Part shown: positions 32,801-43,179 of the stretch, one piece after another
How the letters are laid out: each line of letters opens with the position of its first letter
How positions within the stretch are numbered: position 1 is the first letter of the stretch
Source: Sepioteuthis lessoniana
Lineage: Eukaryota; Mollusca; Cephalopoda; Myopsida; Loliginidae
DNA length: 64,000 bases
Assembly (NCBI GenBank): GCA_963585895.1
Contig: OY757947.1
Coordinates: forward strand, 39,384,226-39,448,225
Direction: 5' to 3'
Position numbers and translations under genes: made by a program
Notes under the pieces: generated by a model
The model's database searches: none
What the model was told of the DNA's origin: nothing
Seen by the model: the letters and a program-made list of their open reading frames with translations, nothing else

Positions 32801-33034
32801 ACACCTAATTCCCCCCCTCCCCAAAAAAAGGCATTGGGTCTCTTGTTTTAACCCAATACCATCCAGAATGATTTGATAAGGAAATAATATAACTATTCTA
32901 TGATAATCAGTATGTAAGCCTTCCAAAAATAATGTATAGGTCATTTGAAGATTTATGTCTGAAAATTGCTGTCTCATTTGTGGAATATTGGCTGCATAGA
33001 TTTTAACAGTCATCTCTGAAATGTATGTTGCTTT

Positions 33035-34105
33035 GACAGCAAGGCTTAGAATAAGCTGACTTGAAACCCTTGTAGTGGAATAAGTCCCCATCCCTCAAGA
33101 GGTGTCTTTGGCATTGACACTAAACTGCAGTTCTGAAGCTGTAGATTGTGACATCTCCTTTTCTTGTCATTACTCCCAGATTAACTCTCACTAGGAGTAC
33201 TTGTGAGGATCCCATCCCTGTTTAAAAATTATTGGTATTAGATAGTAATACTTGATATCATGTCAGCCCAGTTGGCTGGGGCTTTAGAATACACCAACTG
33301 CATCTTTGCAGAGGGGTAAGACTCCTCCAACAAGTGTCCTGGATATGACATTAAACCAACTGATGACGAGGCTTCAGTCAGTGGAGCTCTGGAGAATATG
33401 GAGTATCTTTTCATTGCTATTGCTCCCAGGTCCACTCTGACCTGGAATGGTAGCACCTGATAGGGTCCTATCTATGGGTTAAATAGATCTGTTTTGACAT
33501 ATAAACTGTGCAAACAAATGACCTATGCTGAATTGAGTTGTTAGAAATAGAACTGTTTGATCATTTAACTGTGTATAAAAACAAATGACTGTTTAATTGA
33601 ATTTTTAGTGATGTATAAGAATACTTGAAACAACTTGACTGTATGCAAACAAATGATGAATAGTTAATTGAAATATTCATGTTAGGTTTAGTTTAGTTTA
33701 TTTGTTTAATGGCATGTCAACTTTTGTAGGTTATTTAATGCCAAGCCATTCTCCTAGAAGTTGTGGTATTATTTAACCTATAGCTGGGAGGATAAGGAGG
33801 TTCATACCTTTTCCGAGGGTATTTGTTCGAAAGTGAACGTAATAGCGCGACTGGAGTTTGAACTCGCTTACTATGATTTTGCAGTCCATTGCTTTAACCA
33901 TTACACCACAAGAACACCCCCAATATTCATATTAGAAAGTTTTGTTGATATCATTTAACTGTATGTCACCCTCCCCCCCAAAAAAAAGCAAGAAAAAAAA
34001 ACTACACTGTGAATGTAAATGTAGTCATAAGATGAACATGATTCCTTAACCTCTAGGCATAAATTAACCCCGTGTGAGTTGACATGCCATTAAAATCAAT
34101 CATTT
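33035..34105 (+). repeat. X2 composite: decayed head, good head, arms, tail B
   Basis: A diverged head at 33035-33230. A clean head at 33268-33490 has CAGTTGGCTGGGGCT...CACCAACTG, GAGGGGTAAGACTCC and TCCACTCTGACCTGGAATGG. Arms at 33490-33685 and 33922-33965 flank an inserted SINE-A. Tail B (AACCTCTAGGCATAAATTAA, GTTGACATGCCATTAAAATC) ends at 34105. Confidence 0.75.
33686..33921 (-). mobile_element. SINE-A, full length, 236 bp, with 14-bp target duplication
   Basis: Flanked by AATATTCATGTTAG (33672-33685) and AATATTCATATTAG (33922-33935), one mismatch. This fixes the element ends. Minus strand: GTGGTGTAATGGTTAAAGCA, GAGTTCAAACTCCAG, AAATACCCTCGGAAAAGGTA, AGCTATAGGTTAAATAATAC, TTGGCATTAAATAACC...AAGTTGACATGCCATTAAAC, then a short (AAAT/AAAC) tail. 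Best copy for the family definition. Confidence 0.9.
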
Positions 34106-34111
34106 ATTGAC

Positions 34112-34205
34112 TGGTTGCCTAATCACGGCTAAAGAACTGAGTCTACCTGATTATTTACCCATAAGTGGCGGTGGCAGTAAATGGATTCTTACTTTTCTTT
34201 AGTAT
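34112..34205 (-). repeat. SINE-B fragment
   Basis: ACTGGTTGCCTAATCACGGC, AGAACTGAGTCTACCTGATT and ATTTACCCATAAGTGG match the middle of SINE-B on the minus strand. Confidence 0.55.
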
Positions 34206-34665
34206 ATTAAAAAGTAAACAATATTTTATATAATATTAACAAGTTCCTAATTGACGAAGTGTTAAAGTTAAGAGAGAGAGAGAGAGAGAGAGACAGAATG
34301 AGAGAAAAAGATAAAGAGCGTGAAATAGGTAGAGAGAGAAAGTAAAGAATGAGAGAAAATATAAAAAGAGAGAGAGAGAGTAAAGAATGAGAGAAAAGGG
34401 TAAAGAGAGAGTTAAAAATGAGAGAGAGAGAGAGTGAGAGTGAAAAAAGTAAAAAGAGAGAACAAAATAAGAGAGTAAAGAATGAGGGGAAAAGAGTGTG
34501 TAAAGAATGATAGAGAGAAGGACAAAGACAGAAAGTAAAGAGAAAGAGTGAAAAGGGTAAAAAGAGAGAACAAAATAAAAGAGTAAAGAATGAGAGGAAA
34601 AGAGAAAGAGAGTAAAGAAGAAGAGAGAGAGAGAGAGAGAGTAAAGAATGAGATAACTATCTCTC
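34206..34665 (-). repeat. Inverted partner of the CT tract (GA-rich), same flank
   Basis: Minus strand gives CTCTCATTCTTTACTC-type units like 30300-32010, preceded on the + strand by AATATTAACAAGTTCCTAA, the complement of the flank at 31987-32006. Hence the CT array travels with a flank as a dispersed repeat and is not an independent microsatellite. Confidence 0.85.
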
Positions 34666-34764
34666 TTAATACCAACCTTTCTTAAAATAGCAATCAATAT
34701 TTTTTTAAATGATCTTAACTCTCTAGATCTATATCTCTCTCAGGCTTACGCATGTTACAGTGAA

Positions 34765-34766
34765 TA

Positions 34767-34820
<54 letters not shown>

Positions 34821-35128
34821 AATTCACTTGAATTATATAGGATATGCTATGGTGTAATTGTTACTGTTGTAGGAAATGGGTGTGGCGTCACAAGTTCAAA
34901 TCCTCAACAAAACTGTATTTCACATAGTGCTAATATTCTTGGGGAAGGTATGAATTATTTGCCTTTCAGTTATGGGTAAATAGAGCAGATTGGGTTCTTT
35001 AGCCTTGGTTAGGCAACCTGTCTGGGAGAAGGAAAACTTTAAATTCAAACTTCTTAAACTCTGCTTAAAAATTGACCTTGTATCACATCCTACCTTTGCG
35101 AAGCAGTTGGTGTGTGTGTGTATTAAAA
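34765..35128 (+). repeat. (TG)n(TA)n(CA)n, then SINE-B full length
   Basis: Microsatellite at 34767-34820. SINE-B: GGTGTAATTGTTACTGTTG, B box AAGTTCAAATCCTCA, CACATAGTGCTAATATTC, TTCAGTTATGGGTAAATAG, AGCCTTGGTTAGGCAACC, TTGACCTTGTATCACATCC. Confidence 0.75.
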
Positions 35129-35735
35129 ATAATGAAAAAGATTACTCAACACTGGCCAGCAGAGCTCGATAAAACCTAAAGCAAATGAAATTCATTTCCC
35201 AACTCCTTAGCCACTGCATTACTACTAGTCTCATGTAATTTTTCAAAAGGAAGAAAATTACAAACCTCGGATGTGGTCAGTAGATAAGACTGAAGGAGGA
35301 GACCAATAAGTACGAAAAAACACCTTAAATATAAAATGCAAGCTTTGTCACAGAAGTGTGAAAGACGCTGTTTCATGCTTGCTGGTGAAGATCTCTTTTA
35401 GCACCTGTCATAAAATATACAAATGAGATCCCAGATATTTTTAGAAAATGCTCCTCCCCACAATCTTTTGTTTACATGGTGCACCAGGAAGTTCTTTTCC
35501 ATCATTTTCCATAGAATCAGATTTTAAAAACCAGCAAATACTAATGCTCTTTTATATTCAATCTTGCCCATCTGCTAATAACGGATGATTTTCTATTTTT
35601 GTCAATATGGATTCTCAGTTTCTTGTGTGGAATCTTAAAGATGGCAATGATCATTTGTTACATCAGATTTTTGTTTGATTTTTTTTTTTTTTTTTTTTTT
35701 TTTACTATTTGTCTATCAGAAAGCTTCAAGAGAAT
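35129..35735. other. No recognised feature (about 0.6 kb)
   Basis: Single-copy-looking intron ending in a T run (35680-35703). The 66-residue minus frame at 35176-35376 has no motif I know. Confidence 0.4.
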
Positions 35736-35739
35736 AACC

Positions 35740-35975
35740 TGGTATTCCGTGAGATTTTGGTGCCTGGAATATGCCTGCTGTATCTCCCACATAAACGTTA
35801 GAACTCCACATCGAAAAACAAGGTGTCCTGCGTATGACTCCAAACTGCATCTGATGTTGAGGCACCAGATTTGGTGTGTGCAAAGTAGCTCTTCGTTGCC
35901 ATTACTCCCAGGTCGACTATAACCTGAATTTGATAATACCTGTTAAGTTCCTATTTATTGATCAGATATGTCTGA
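35740..35975 (+). repeat. X head, diverged
   Basis: GTGTCCTGCGTATGACTCCA, AACTGCATCTGATGTTGAGG, CATTACTCCCAGGTCGACTA, ACCTGTTAAGTTCCTATTTA in family order. Confidence 0.6.
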
Positions 35976-35984
35976 AAATTACTA

Positions 35985-36765
35985 GGTTTGATTTCTTTGT
36001 TTAATGACATATCAACTTTCAACTGTTGATTTAATACCAAAGCCATCTTTGTAGATGTGTTATATAATTGCGGAATGATTTTTTTTATATTATCATTTTT
36101 CGTTGGTTATATCTTATCTTTCGGTTTAGTTTGGCTTAGAACTATTCGGCTTAGTGCCCAGGTAGGTGCACACATTGAGTGCAGGTGTTCACGCTCGCAC
36201 GGGGAGGATGTGACAATCACAGATGTCATAATAAAAACCCTGGATAGGAAATAGGACTCGGGATGTGAATGACGTCATGCCCGGAAGCAATGGGCTGAGG
36301 ATTTGGGGTGATTTTTGAAAAAAAGCAGTTAGTTGAGATTTGAACCAAGACGAGGTGAGTTGATTTTTGGACCTGTGCGAGGCCAGTCCAGTTTGGTCTA
36401 TGAGATGCGACACGCGTGATGGGTTCAGATGAAACAATCAGCATATTAAAATTGTGTCTCTCTCTCCTCATGTTGAAAACCTAAAAGTCAAGAAGGTAAT
36501 AAAAGTTTCGTACCTGAACTACTGAGAGTCGTCAGTGTTTTGGGATTCCTATGCATGTGAACGTTCTACGTATCTGTATATTTTACATAACCACATCCGG
36601 CTATATTACAGATGGGAAGTAATGGTGTTATTTAACCCATAAGAATTGGTACTTTTCTCGGTGTCCAAAAGGGAACATAATAATGTATCTACAGTTCATA
36701 CTTGCTTACTTTGATATTGCAGTTTAGCATGTTAGTCACTATGTTTCAGGGACTCCTTGAAAATT
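35985..36765 (-). repeat. SINE-A split by solo LTR family 3
   Basis: Left piece (35985-36057): minus-strand tail TTGGTATTAAATCAAC...AGTTGATATGTCATTAAAC. Right piece (36611-36760): minus-strand head with GTGACTAACATGCTAAACTG, AAGTATGAACTGTAGATAC and CTTATGGGTTAAATAACACC. The pieces join at the GATG target site of the LTR. Confidence 0.8.
36058..36610 (+). mobile_element. Solo LTR, family 3, copy 2 (553 bp)
   Basis: TGTTATATAATTGCGG to CCGGCTATATTACA, flanked by GATG at 36054-36057 and 36611-36614. Shares GTGAATGACGTCATGCCCGG, AAATTGTGTCTCTC and TAATAAAAGTTTCGTACC with copy 1; identity looks moderate, so both are old and independent. Fossil with no internal region. Confidence 0.87.
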
Positions 36766-37335
36766 ATTAGTATTGAATAGGAATACATGAAACTATATAG
36801 CAATGTGCAAACAAAGTGTTTCTATAGAATTATTAATGTTTGATAGGAAATCTTTAACCATGTTCTGTTTGCAAATTTTTGGTTTTAAGAATATTTACTT
36901 TGAGCTGGAATAGTTAACTTAGTTAAAATCATATTATTGCATAAATTATCAGCTGTCATATATTTGATAGGAATACTTGATACTATATAACTGTGCAAAT
37001 CTTTGTTTACAAATGATTATTATTAGTAGTAGTAGTTGTTGCTTGAAACCATTAAATTATGTATAAATCATTGGTGTTAGATAGGAATACTTGATACTAT
37101 ATAACTGTAAATTATTTTTTATTAATAGTTACTTGAATATGTTGCTCACTTATTTGTGAAAAAGTTGTTTGAAAATGATCAGTTGAAAGATTTTAACAGC
37201 CAGTTAATCTGTCTGGGTTTTGTTATGTCTAGAGGTTAGGAAATAATATATGCTGTACGTCTTTTTTTACAATTTTATGATACACATTTAATAACCTACA
37301 AGAATTGATGTGTTGTAAAATACAACCAACCATCC
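36766..37335 (+). repeat. X2 arms and tail
   Basis: Units with GGAATACATGAAACTATATA, AGGAATACTTGATACTATAT (three times, roughly 70-120 bp apart). Tail ATTTAATAACCTACAAGAAT then TGATGTG at 37288-37335. No head visible; SINE-A abuts on the left. Confidence 0.6.
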
Positions 37336-37704
37336 TGGCAACACTAGGCCTCCCTTAAACTTGTTTATAATTGTAATTAGTATTATAAATGAAAAGGTTG
37401 TGATGTCCTTTCTTAGACTTTGTCTTATGGGTTTTTTAAAATCTTTTTTTTAATCTTTTGTCTGTTTGAAATCTTAAATTTGATGAGTTTCATATTCAAC
37501 CAGATTATTAAATCCTTCATTAATTATTTCAAAAAGAGAATGGATTAAAAGAGATCCAGTTTGGTAGCTATAGCAACCAAACAAGATGCCAATATGTAAT
37601 TGCAAAAGAAGACATCTTCATCATCTTAAAAGGACTATCAAATAAAATGACAAGGAAAAATGTATTATTTTAAAAGAACGGCTATAAGTAATTGAGAGAG
37701 TAGT
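37336..37704. other. No recognised feature
   Basis: AT-rich intron of single-copy look. Confidence 0.35.
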
Positions 37705-38075
37705 AAGTTGGCAACCTTAGTCAAGGGTGACCCAAAGGCTCCCTTTTCAATAGCTACTACACTGAGGTGTAGGGAGGGCACTACTCCTTTACCATTGATC
37801 CTTACCTTATAATGCTGAGTGTTAAACAAGGAGGCATCAAGTGCCATTTTTTGAATCTTTGGTATGACTTGACCTGGGATTGAACCCTGGTCTCTCGGAC
37901 TATTGGCGAACACTCTACTCATTGTGCCAATGGCCTGGTTACTTGAGAGACAAAACATCCAAAAACAAATTCAGTTATTATCTCTTTATATAAAATAATT
38001 CCTTAGTTATTTGGGTAGCATGAATATTGTTGTGAATTACACATACTGTGAATCCATTATAAAATGAAGCAAAGG
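37705..38075 (-). repeat. SINE-C plus M segment
   Basis: SINE-C at 37705-37940 (minus: GGGTTCAATCCCAGG, ACTCAGCATTATAAGGTAAG, CACCCTTGACTAAGGTTGCC). Next to its head, 37941-38075 matches 48425-48555 (TTACTTGAGAGAC, TTCAGTTATTATCTCTTTAT, TTGGGTAGCATGAA, ACTGTGAATCCATTATAAAA), where a SINE-C also abuts. Confidence 0.7.
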
Positions 38076-38390
38076 AGTACCCCCCTCCCTGCAACAAGTG
38101 TCCTAAGTATGAAATTCCATCTGATAATGAGGCTCCAGTTCTGAAGCTTTTTGGGAATATAGAATACCCCCCTTCATTACCATTACTCCAAGGTCACCTC
38201 TAACCTGGATTTGTACCTGTTAGGATCCCGTCTACTGGTCAAATAGAACTTTTCAATTATTTACTAAGTATTATTATTACTAGTTATTTGAAACCCTGTT
38301 GCTGTTTGCAAATTATCTATATTATATAGGGATACTTAATAGCAAACAAAATTACTAATGTTAAATAGAAATAACCCTTGAAAAAAATTT
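38076..38390 (+). repeat. X2 head and short arms
   Basis: AAGTGTCCTAAGTATGAAAT, CATCTGATAATGAGGCTCC, CATTACTCCAAGGTCACCT, TCTACTGGTCAAATAGAAC, then units with GGGATACTTAATAG. Confidence 0.55.
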
Positions 38391-38439
38391 CAAATTGTCA
38401 ATCCGTCCACTAATTACCAAAATAAATCTAGAACCAAAC

Positions 38440-38555
38440 TTTAAAGCAAAACACATCCTAATTGACCCGACCTAATTTTAATCTTTCCTGAAATCCAAAG
38501 CAAAACACATCCTAATCGACCCAACCTAATTTTAACCTTTCCTGAAATCCAAAAT
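38440..38555. repeat. 54-bp tandem duplication
   Basis: AAAGCAAAACACATCCTAAT begins at 38443 and again at 38497. Each unit continues CGACC-AACCTAATTTTAA and TTTCCTGAAATCC. Confidence 0.85.
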
Positions 38556-38845
38556 AAGTCATGCTTAAGCTACAGTTAAATAAAAAATGACTGAAAATGA
38601 TAATTTCATCATCATCTAAATCCATAGAACCCTCAATATTAAGAAGAAAATTACCAAAGAAAATTAAAAAAATCTTAAAAATCTGAAAACCCAAATAGTG
38701 AACAAGACTATAAAAACAAACTAAAATAATATTGCTCTTAAGGATCAAATCACTAGGAAACCAAAACCCTATATAGATTCATGTAGAAAGTATGGGTGTT
38801 GCAACTGAAGGTATAATTGCAAATCTCAAATTGGAAGCTAAATTT

Positions 38846-38890
<45 letters not shown>

Positions 38891-39140
38891 ATCTAATATC
38901 TAGTTATTAGAAAAAAGAAAAAAAAAACCCGCCAGGAACAAGAGATAAAAATATCTCAAATCACCTTCTGGGGGAGAAAGAAAAAAATCATTGGACAAAA
39001 AGAAAGAAAAGGCCAACCCCGTCACACCAGTTGAAAAAAATCAATAGATATGCAGTCAGTTGGTCAAAAGAAAACTAAAACCCACTGTAAATGCTGCAAT
39101 GCTACAATTACAAGAGTACTCAACACGAGTGGAGCCAATT
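38556..39140. other. Intron with TA tract
   Basis: TA tract at 38848-38887. Otherwise AT-rich sequence with A runs and no recognised element. Confidence 0.4.
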
Positions 39141-39270
39141 ATAAAATTAACTTAAATCACGAGTCAGAAATCTCCTACTAAAGTTTCACCTTAACAGATC
39201 ACGAGGAAGTCTCATACCAACCGGGTCAGTATGAGACTTCCTGATGATCCGACTCGTGATTTAAGTTAAT

Positions 39271-39275
<5 letters not shown>
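39141..39275. repeat. 135-bp palindromic element, 25-bp perfect terminal inverted repeats
   Basis: 39141-39165 (ATAAAATTAACTTAAATCAC then GAGTC) is the exact complement of 39251-39275. A second nested pair, AGGAAGTCTCATA (39204-39216) and TATGAGACTTCCT (39230-39242), is also perfect. A TA tract follows directly at 39276-39319. Foldback/MITE-like, or a snapback copy of another repeat. Confidence 0.9.
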
Positions 39276-39321
<46 letters not shown>

Positions 39322-39432
39322 AGTAAGGCTATCTACAATCCTTAGGCTTGTGAAACAAAAATTTTTCTTTTGTCTTGGTACTCTAATCACTTTTTTGAAA
39401 ATAAAAATTACATACAAACTATTTCCTTACAT

Positions 39433-39700
39433 ACCAGGCCATTGGCTTAATGAGTAGTATTTATCAATGGTCTGGGAGACCGAGGTTCAATTCCAGGTCA
39501 AGTCATACCAAAGACTCAAAAAAGTGGTACTTGATGCTGCCTTGCTTAACACTCAGTATTATAAGGTAAGGATCAAGTGTAAAATAGAGCAATCCAGGGA
39601 AAGGAGTAGCGCCCCCCCCCCTACATCTCAGTGTAGTAACTATTGGAAAGGGAGCCTTCGGGTCACCCTCGATTAAGGTCACTGAGTTTACTTACTTTTT
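39433..39700 (+). repeat. SINE-C, full length
   Basis: GGCCATTGGCTTAATGAGTA (head), GGTTCAATTCCAGG (B box), CATACCAAAGACTCAAAAAA, ACTCAGTATTATAAGGTAAG, CTTCGGGTCACCCTCG. A C run sits at 39614-39621. Confidence 0.75.
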
Positions 39701-39724
39701 ACTATTCCCTTGCCAATTACATAT

Positions 39725-40185
39725 ACACCCCCCATCTGGCATTAAATAACCCACGAAGGTTGATATGAGAATTAATTTTTATTTATTGCGGACTTTTTGT
39801 CCTCATCTTGGTAGTTTTTTTTATGTGTTGTTTCTTCTTTCACTACGTTTCGGCCAAATTTCACCTCTGGCCTTCTTCAGGTGATTTACCGCGACCTCGG
39901 ATAGGAATGCTGAGTCTTGTAACCGTATCCCCAGTAATTACTGCCTTCCATAGTTGTTGTCTATCGCACCACATTTTTGACCAAGTAAACCTCTGGCCGG
40001 CTTGGGTAGGATTTGAAACCGCTATCTTCTGACAATGCTCACCTGGAACCGTAGAGACTCAACGCCTCTATCCACTGCGCCAATAAATAAATAAAAATTA
40101 ATTCTCAGATTAAGAAGCCTCATCTCAAAATGATTCCAGTTAAAGACAAGTACAAGGTTGATATGCCGTTAAACTATAACCATAG
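39725..40185 (-). mobile_element. SINE-J inside a SINE-A tail, bounded by ~23-bp inverted repeats
   Basis: 39766-40107 starts TGAGAATTAATTTTTATTTA and ends in its complement with one extra AATA unit. Minus strand: A box TGGATAGAGGCGTTGAG, B box GGTTTCAAATCCT, then CTGAAGAAGGCCAGAGGTGA and GGCCGAAACGTAGTG. Left of it is a SINE-A tail (TGGCATTAAATAACCCACG, AAGGTTGATATG); another tail piece is at 40155-40180 (AAGGTTGATATGCCGTTAAA). Confidence 0.75.
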
Positions 40186-40900
40186 TTCCCATGATAAAAA
40201 TATTAATGCTGAAATGAATTTCAAATGGAATGAGCTAACTGCAAAACAAGACAGGAGTTGAAAGAAACATCTTTTTTATATATTATTATTTTGGTAATAA
40301 ATAACAGCTTAAGTGTTGTGTTAGGATTATTCTTTGTATGTCTATCTAAATATTTTAGTATTCTTTTAGAATACTTACTTGCTTGTCAGTCTTTGAGGTT
40401 AACATTTTTTTTACTGATCTGAAGGGGTTTTAGCTTATAACTTTGTTTAGTCAAAGACAGCTGTTGCTGCTACTGGCTCATGCTGTGGAGATTTTCATTT
40501 AGATTCTCTCATCTTTTGTTGTAAAATAAGGGAAAGTTCAAACATGGGTCCTTTTTTTTCTATTTTTAGTATTGGTGACTCATGGGTTAGGGACTATTAG
40601 AGCTTATTCAGTCAGCAAAACCAAAACCTGAAAAGTGTCTTTTTCCTGTTTTGCTAACAATCTTGATTAATAGGATACCGATAGAAGAAATAATTTAAAA
40701 TATAACTAAAATGAATAATAATAAAAAAAAAAAAATTGAGTATGTAACACTAAACTGTTTTGATGGAAAAAACAAAGTTTATTATTAAGGCTATTGGAAA
40801 CACCAGGTATTTCTTTGTCAGTTATTACAGAAAAACCACATTTTAGAACACATTTCAGGAAATTCCTGACGAGACAATTTGTCTGATTCATATTGATATG
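40186..40900. other. No recognised feature (about 0.7 kb)
   Basis: Single-copy-looking intron sequence. An X2-arm scrap (GAATAGGAATACTTGAAATT) begins at 40925. Confidence 0.4.
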
Positions 40901-40954
40901 TAATTACATTCAAACTTTTCGTATTGAATAGGAATACTTGAAATTATATAAGGG

Positions 40955-41440
40955 TGAGTACCATCACGTAATGGCTAAAGTATTTGACTCCGACTAAGCA
41001 AGTGCTATTTCCAATTGTGCTATTATGTTCCCTTTTGGACTAATAAAAGTTAGCGACCATAGTCGAGGGTGACCCGAAGGCTCCCTTTTCGATAGCTACT
41101 ACACCAAGGTGTAGGGGAGGGCGCTACTCCATTCCCTGGATTGCTCCACTTTACCCTTGAACCGTACCTTATAATGCTGAGTGTTAAGCAAGGTGGTATC
41201 AAGTTCCATTTTTAAAGTCTTTGGTATGACTCGACCTGGGATTGAACCCAGGTCTCCCGGGCCATTGGCGAACACTCTAACCGCTGGGCCAATTGATACT
41301 ATATTTTGGACTAATACCCTTTGTAAATGTATGGAAACTCCCCCTCCCTCCCCCTGGGCCAAATTGCATCATGACTGTCCTCCTGCAAGTATGTCTTTGG
41401 CATTAAATAATCCATGCAGGTTGATATGCCATCAAACTTT
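40955..41440 (+). repeat. SINE-A split by SINE-C
   Basis: Head 40960-41045 (CACGTAATGGCTAAAGTATT, AATTGTGCTATTATGTTCCC). It resumes at 41304 and runs to tail TTGGCATTAAATAATCCATG...AGGTTGATATGCCATCAAAC, ending at 41440. Confidence 0.8.
41046..41303 (-). mobile_element. SINE-C, 258 bp, with perfect 13-bp target duplication
   Basis: TTTTGGACTAATA at 41033-41045 and again at 41304-41316. This fixes the SINE-C ends: minus-strand 5' region TTGGCCCAGCGGTTAGAGTG, B box GGGTTCAATCCCAGG, 3' end TATGGTCGCTAACTTT. Little decayed, so relatively young. Confidence 0.92.
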
Positions 41441-41444
41441 ATTT

Positions 41445-41629
41445 GTTCTCCATCCCACCACTGGACCAGTACGGCACAAGGCCTTTTTTTAAGTAAGTCT
41501 GGATGCAGCCAAATCCCAAAATATCTACGGCCCTGTTGGCATTCCCCCAATGGGGGCGCCTCAGACGCCAAGAAATAAAACAACAAACAATTGGTAAAAC
41601 AATTACCATTAAACAAAGAATGAAACCTT
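41445..41629. other. Unassigned segment
   Basis: Slightly GC-rich stretch (CACTGGACCAGTACGGCACA, CCCCAATGGGGGCGCC palindrome at 41549-41564). No other copy seen in the window. Confidence 0.3.
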
Positions 41630-41810
41630 AAAAATCATACAACTGTGTAAACATCATTTAAATAAGACAAGTTATTTGAAACGATATTTGTTTAAATTAT
41701 TTTCATTTAGTATACATAATCATTTACAAATAGTTAATATTAGTTACTTGTAACCATATGACACTAAATAATCCAGCAAGAGTTCACATGCCATAAAACC
41801 TACCTAAACC
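41630..41810 (+). repeat. X2 arms and tail
   Basis: CATACAACTGTGTAAACATC, GTTACTTGTAACCATATGAC, then tail ACTAAATAATCCAGCAAGAG and TTCACATGCCATAAAACC. Confidence 0.55.
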
Positions 41811-42019
41811 TATTTAACGGGTCAATTTGCCAATGTAACATCCAGATACTCATTACCTAAAAAGCTTTATACATGCTAACACACTCCAATACCCATAGCT
41901 GAGGAAAACAGGCATTTCAAATTATTCCAATATGTATAAGAATGAAAAAAAAAACAAAACAAAAAGAAATAAAATCCAGCCCAGACTTTGTGCTGCTTCA
42001 TTGATTAATAAGATAAGAT

Positions 42020-42053
<34 letters not shown>

Positions 42054-42725
42054 CTCATACTCACCATTTGCTTGTATATCAACAAAGATTCATCTAGTTG
42101 TGGCAAGTAGGGGGTGTTTTGTTTTGTTCATTTTTTTTTTTATAAAGCTTTTTGTCCTCTGGAGGAATTTTTGTTTATCAAAAGAATTGCTTAAAAACAA
42201 TTATTTTAAAGAAATTTATTCATCTTTATTTCTTAAGCGTCATTTTTTTCTGAAATCTTTTTCTTTTTTTTTTTCTTCCCTCAAAAGGTGTGTTTTTATT
42301 TATTTATTTATTTATTTTTTTTTTTTTTAACAAAAATGTTTAAAAAGATTTTCTTTCTTTATTTTTCTTTGTTATATTGTTAAATTCTTCTGAAACACTT
42401 CTTTTTATGATATTGATAAATATAGAATCAGAATAAAACCAAATAGTCTTATGTATATGTTATGTTCTGACTGGCAGGTTGTATCTTGAAAAGGTGGTAA
42501 ATCAATATGATTTTATTTTTATTGTTAATTAATATCCTCTTTTCATTATTAAAATGTTTGTTTTTTTATTCTTCTTAATAATTTATTGTAAAGCTGTGCA
42601 TCCGATCAGTTCTGAAAAATAAAAGCATTGTAAAAAATGTTTTTTTAATGAGCCGTCTGTTGTAAAGAGTTGATGAATTTTTTTTAGTTCAATCTAGGAA
42701 TGAGTATAATATTCTGATAAATAGT
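41811..42725. other. No recognised element; low-complexity stretches
   Basis: (TG)n(TA)n at 42018-42052, T- and TTTA-rich run at 42120-42330. The 132-residue frame through 41932-42330 encodes only K/N then I/Y/F runs. Confidence 0.5.
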
Positions 42726-42727
42726 TC

Positions 42728-42990
42728 TTTATTGGCCTAATGAGTAGAGTGTTTGCCAATGGTCCAGGAGACCGGGGTTCAATCCCAGGTTGAGTCATAC
42801 CAAAGACTAAAAAAAATGGTACTTGATGCCACCTTGCTTAACACTCAGCATTATAAGGTACAAATCAAGGCTAAAGTGAAGCAATCCAGGGAAAGGAGTA
42901 GCACCCTCCCTTACACCACAGTGTAGTAGCTATTGAAAAGAGAGCCTACAGGTCACCCTTGACTAAAGTTGCCAACTTTACTTAAATATC
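42728..42990 (+). repeat. SINE-C, full length
   Basis: TTGGCCTAATGAGTAGAGTG (A box), GGGGTTCAATCCCAGG (B box), GAGTCATACCAAAGACTAAA, ACTCAGCATTATAAGGTAC, AGGTCACCCTTGACTAAAG, TTGCCAACTTTACTT. A good copy of the family in + orientation. Confidence 0.85.
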
Positions 42991-43000
42991 TATGCCGATC

Positions 43001-43002
<2 letters not shown>

Positions 43003-43059
<57 letters not shown>

Positions 43060-43120
43060 ATCATTATATATAATATATATCTTTGTATCTCTGCTGATCA
43101 TTATATATATATATCTTTGT
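43003..43120. repeat. (TA)n with GCCGATCATTA spacer units
   Basis: Three copies of a short unit (TGCCGATCAT, TGCCGATCAT, TGCTGATCAT) separated by TA tracts. Confidence 0.8.
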
Positions 43121-43179
43121 TATAGTGAGAATTTGGATGATTAACTAATGATGTTCAGTACAGATGCTGACCCCCCCCA

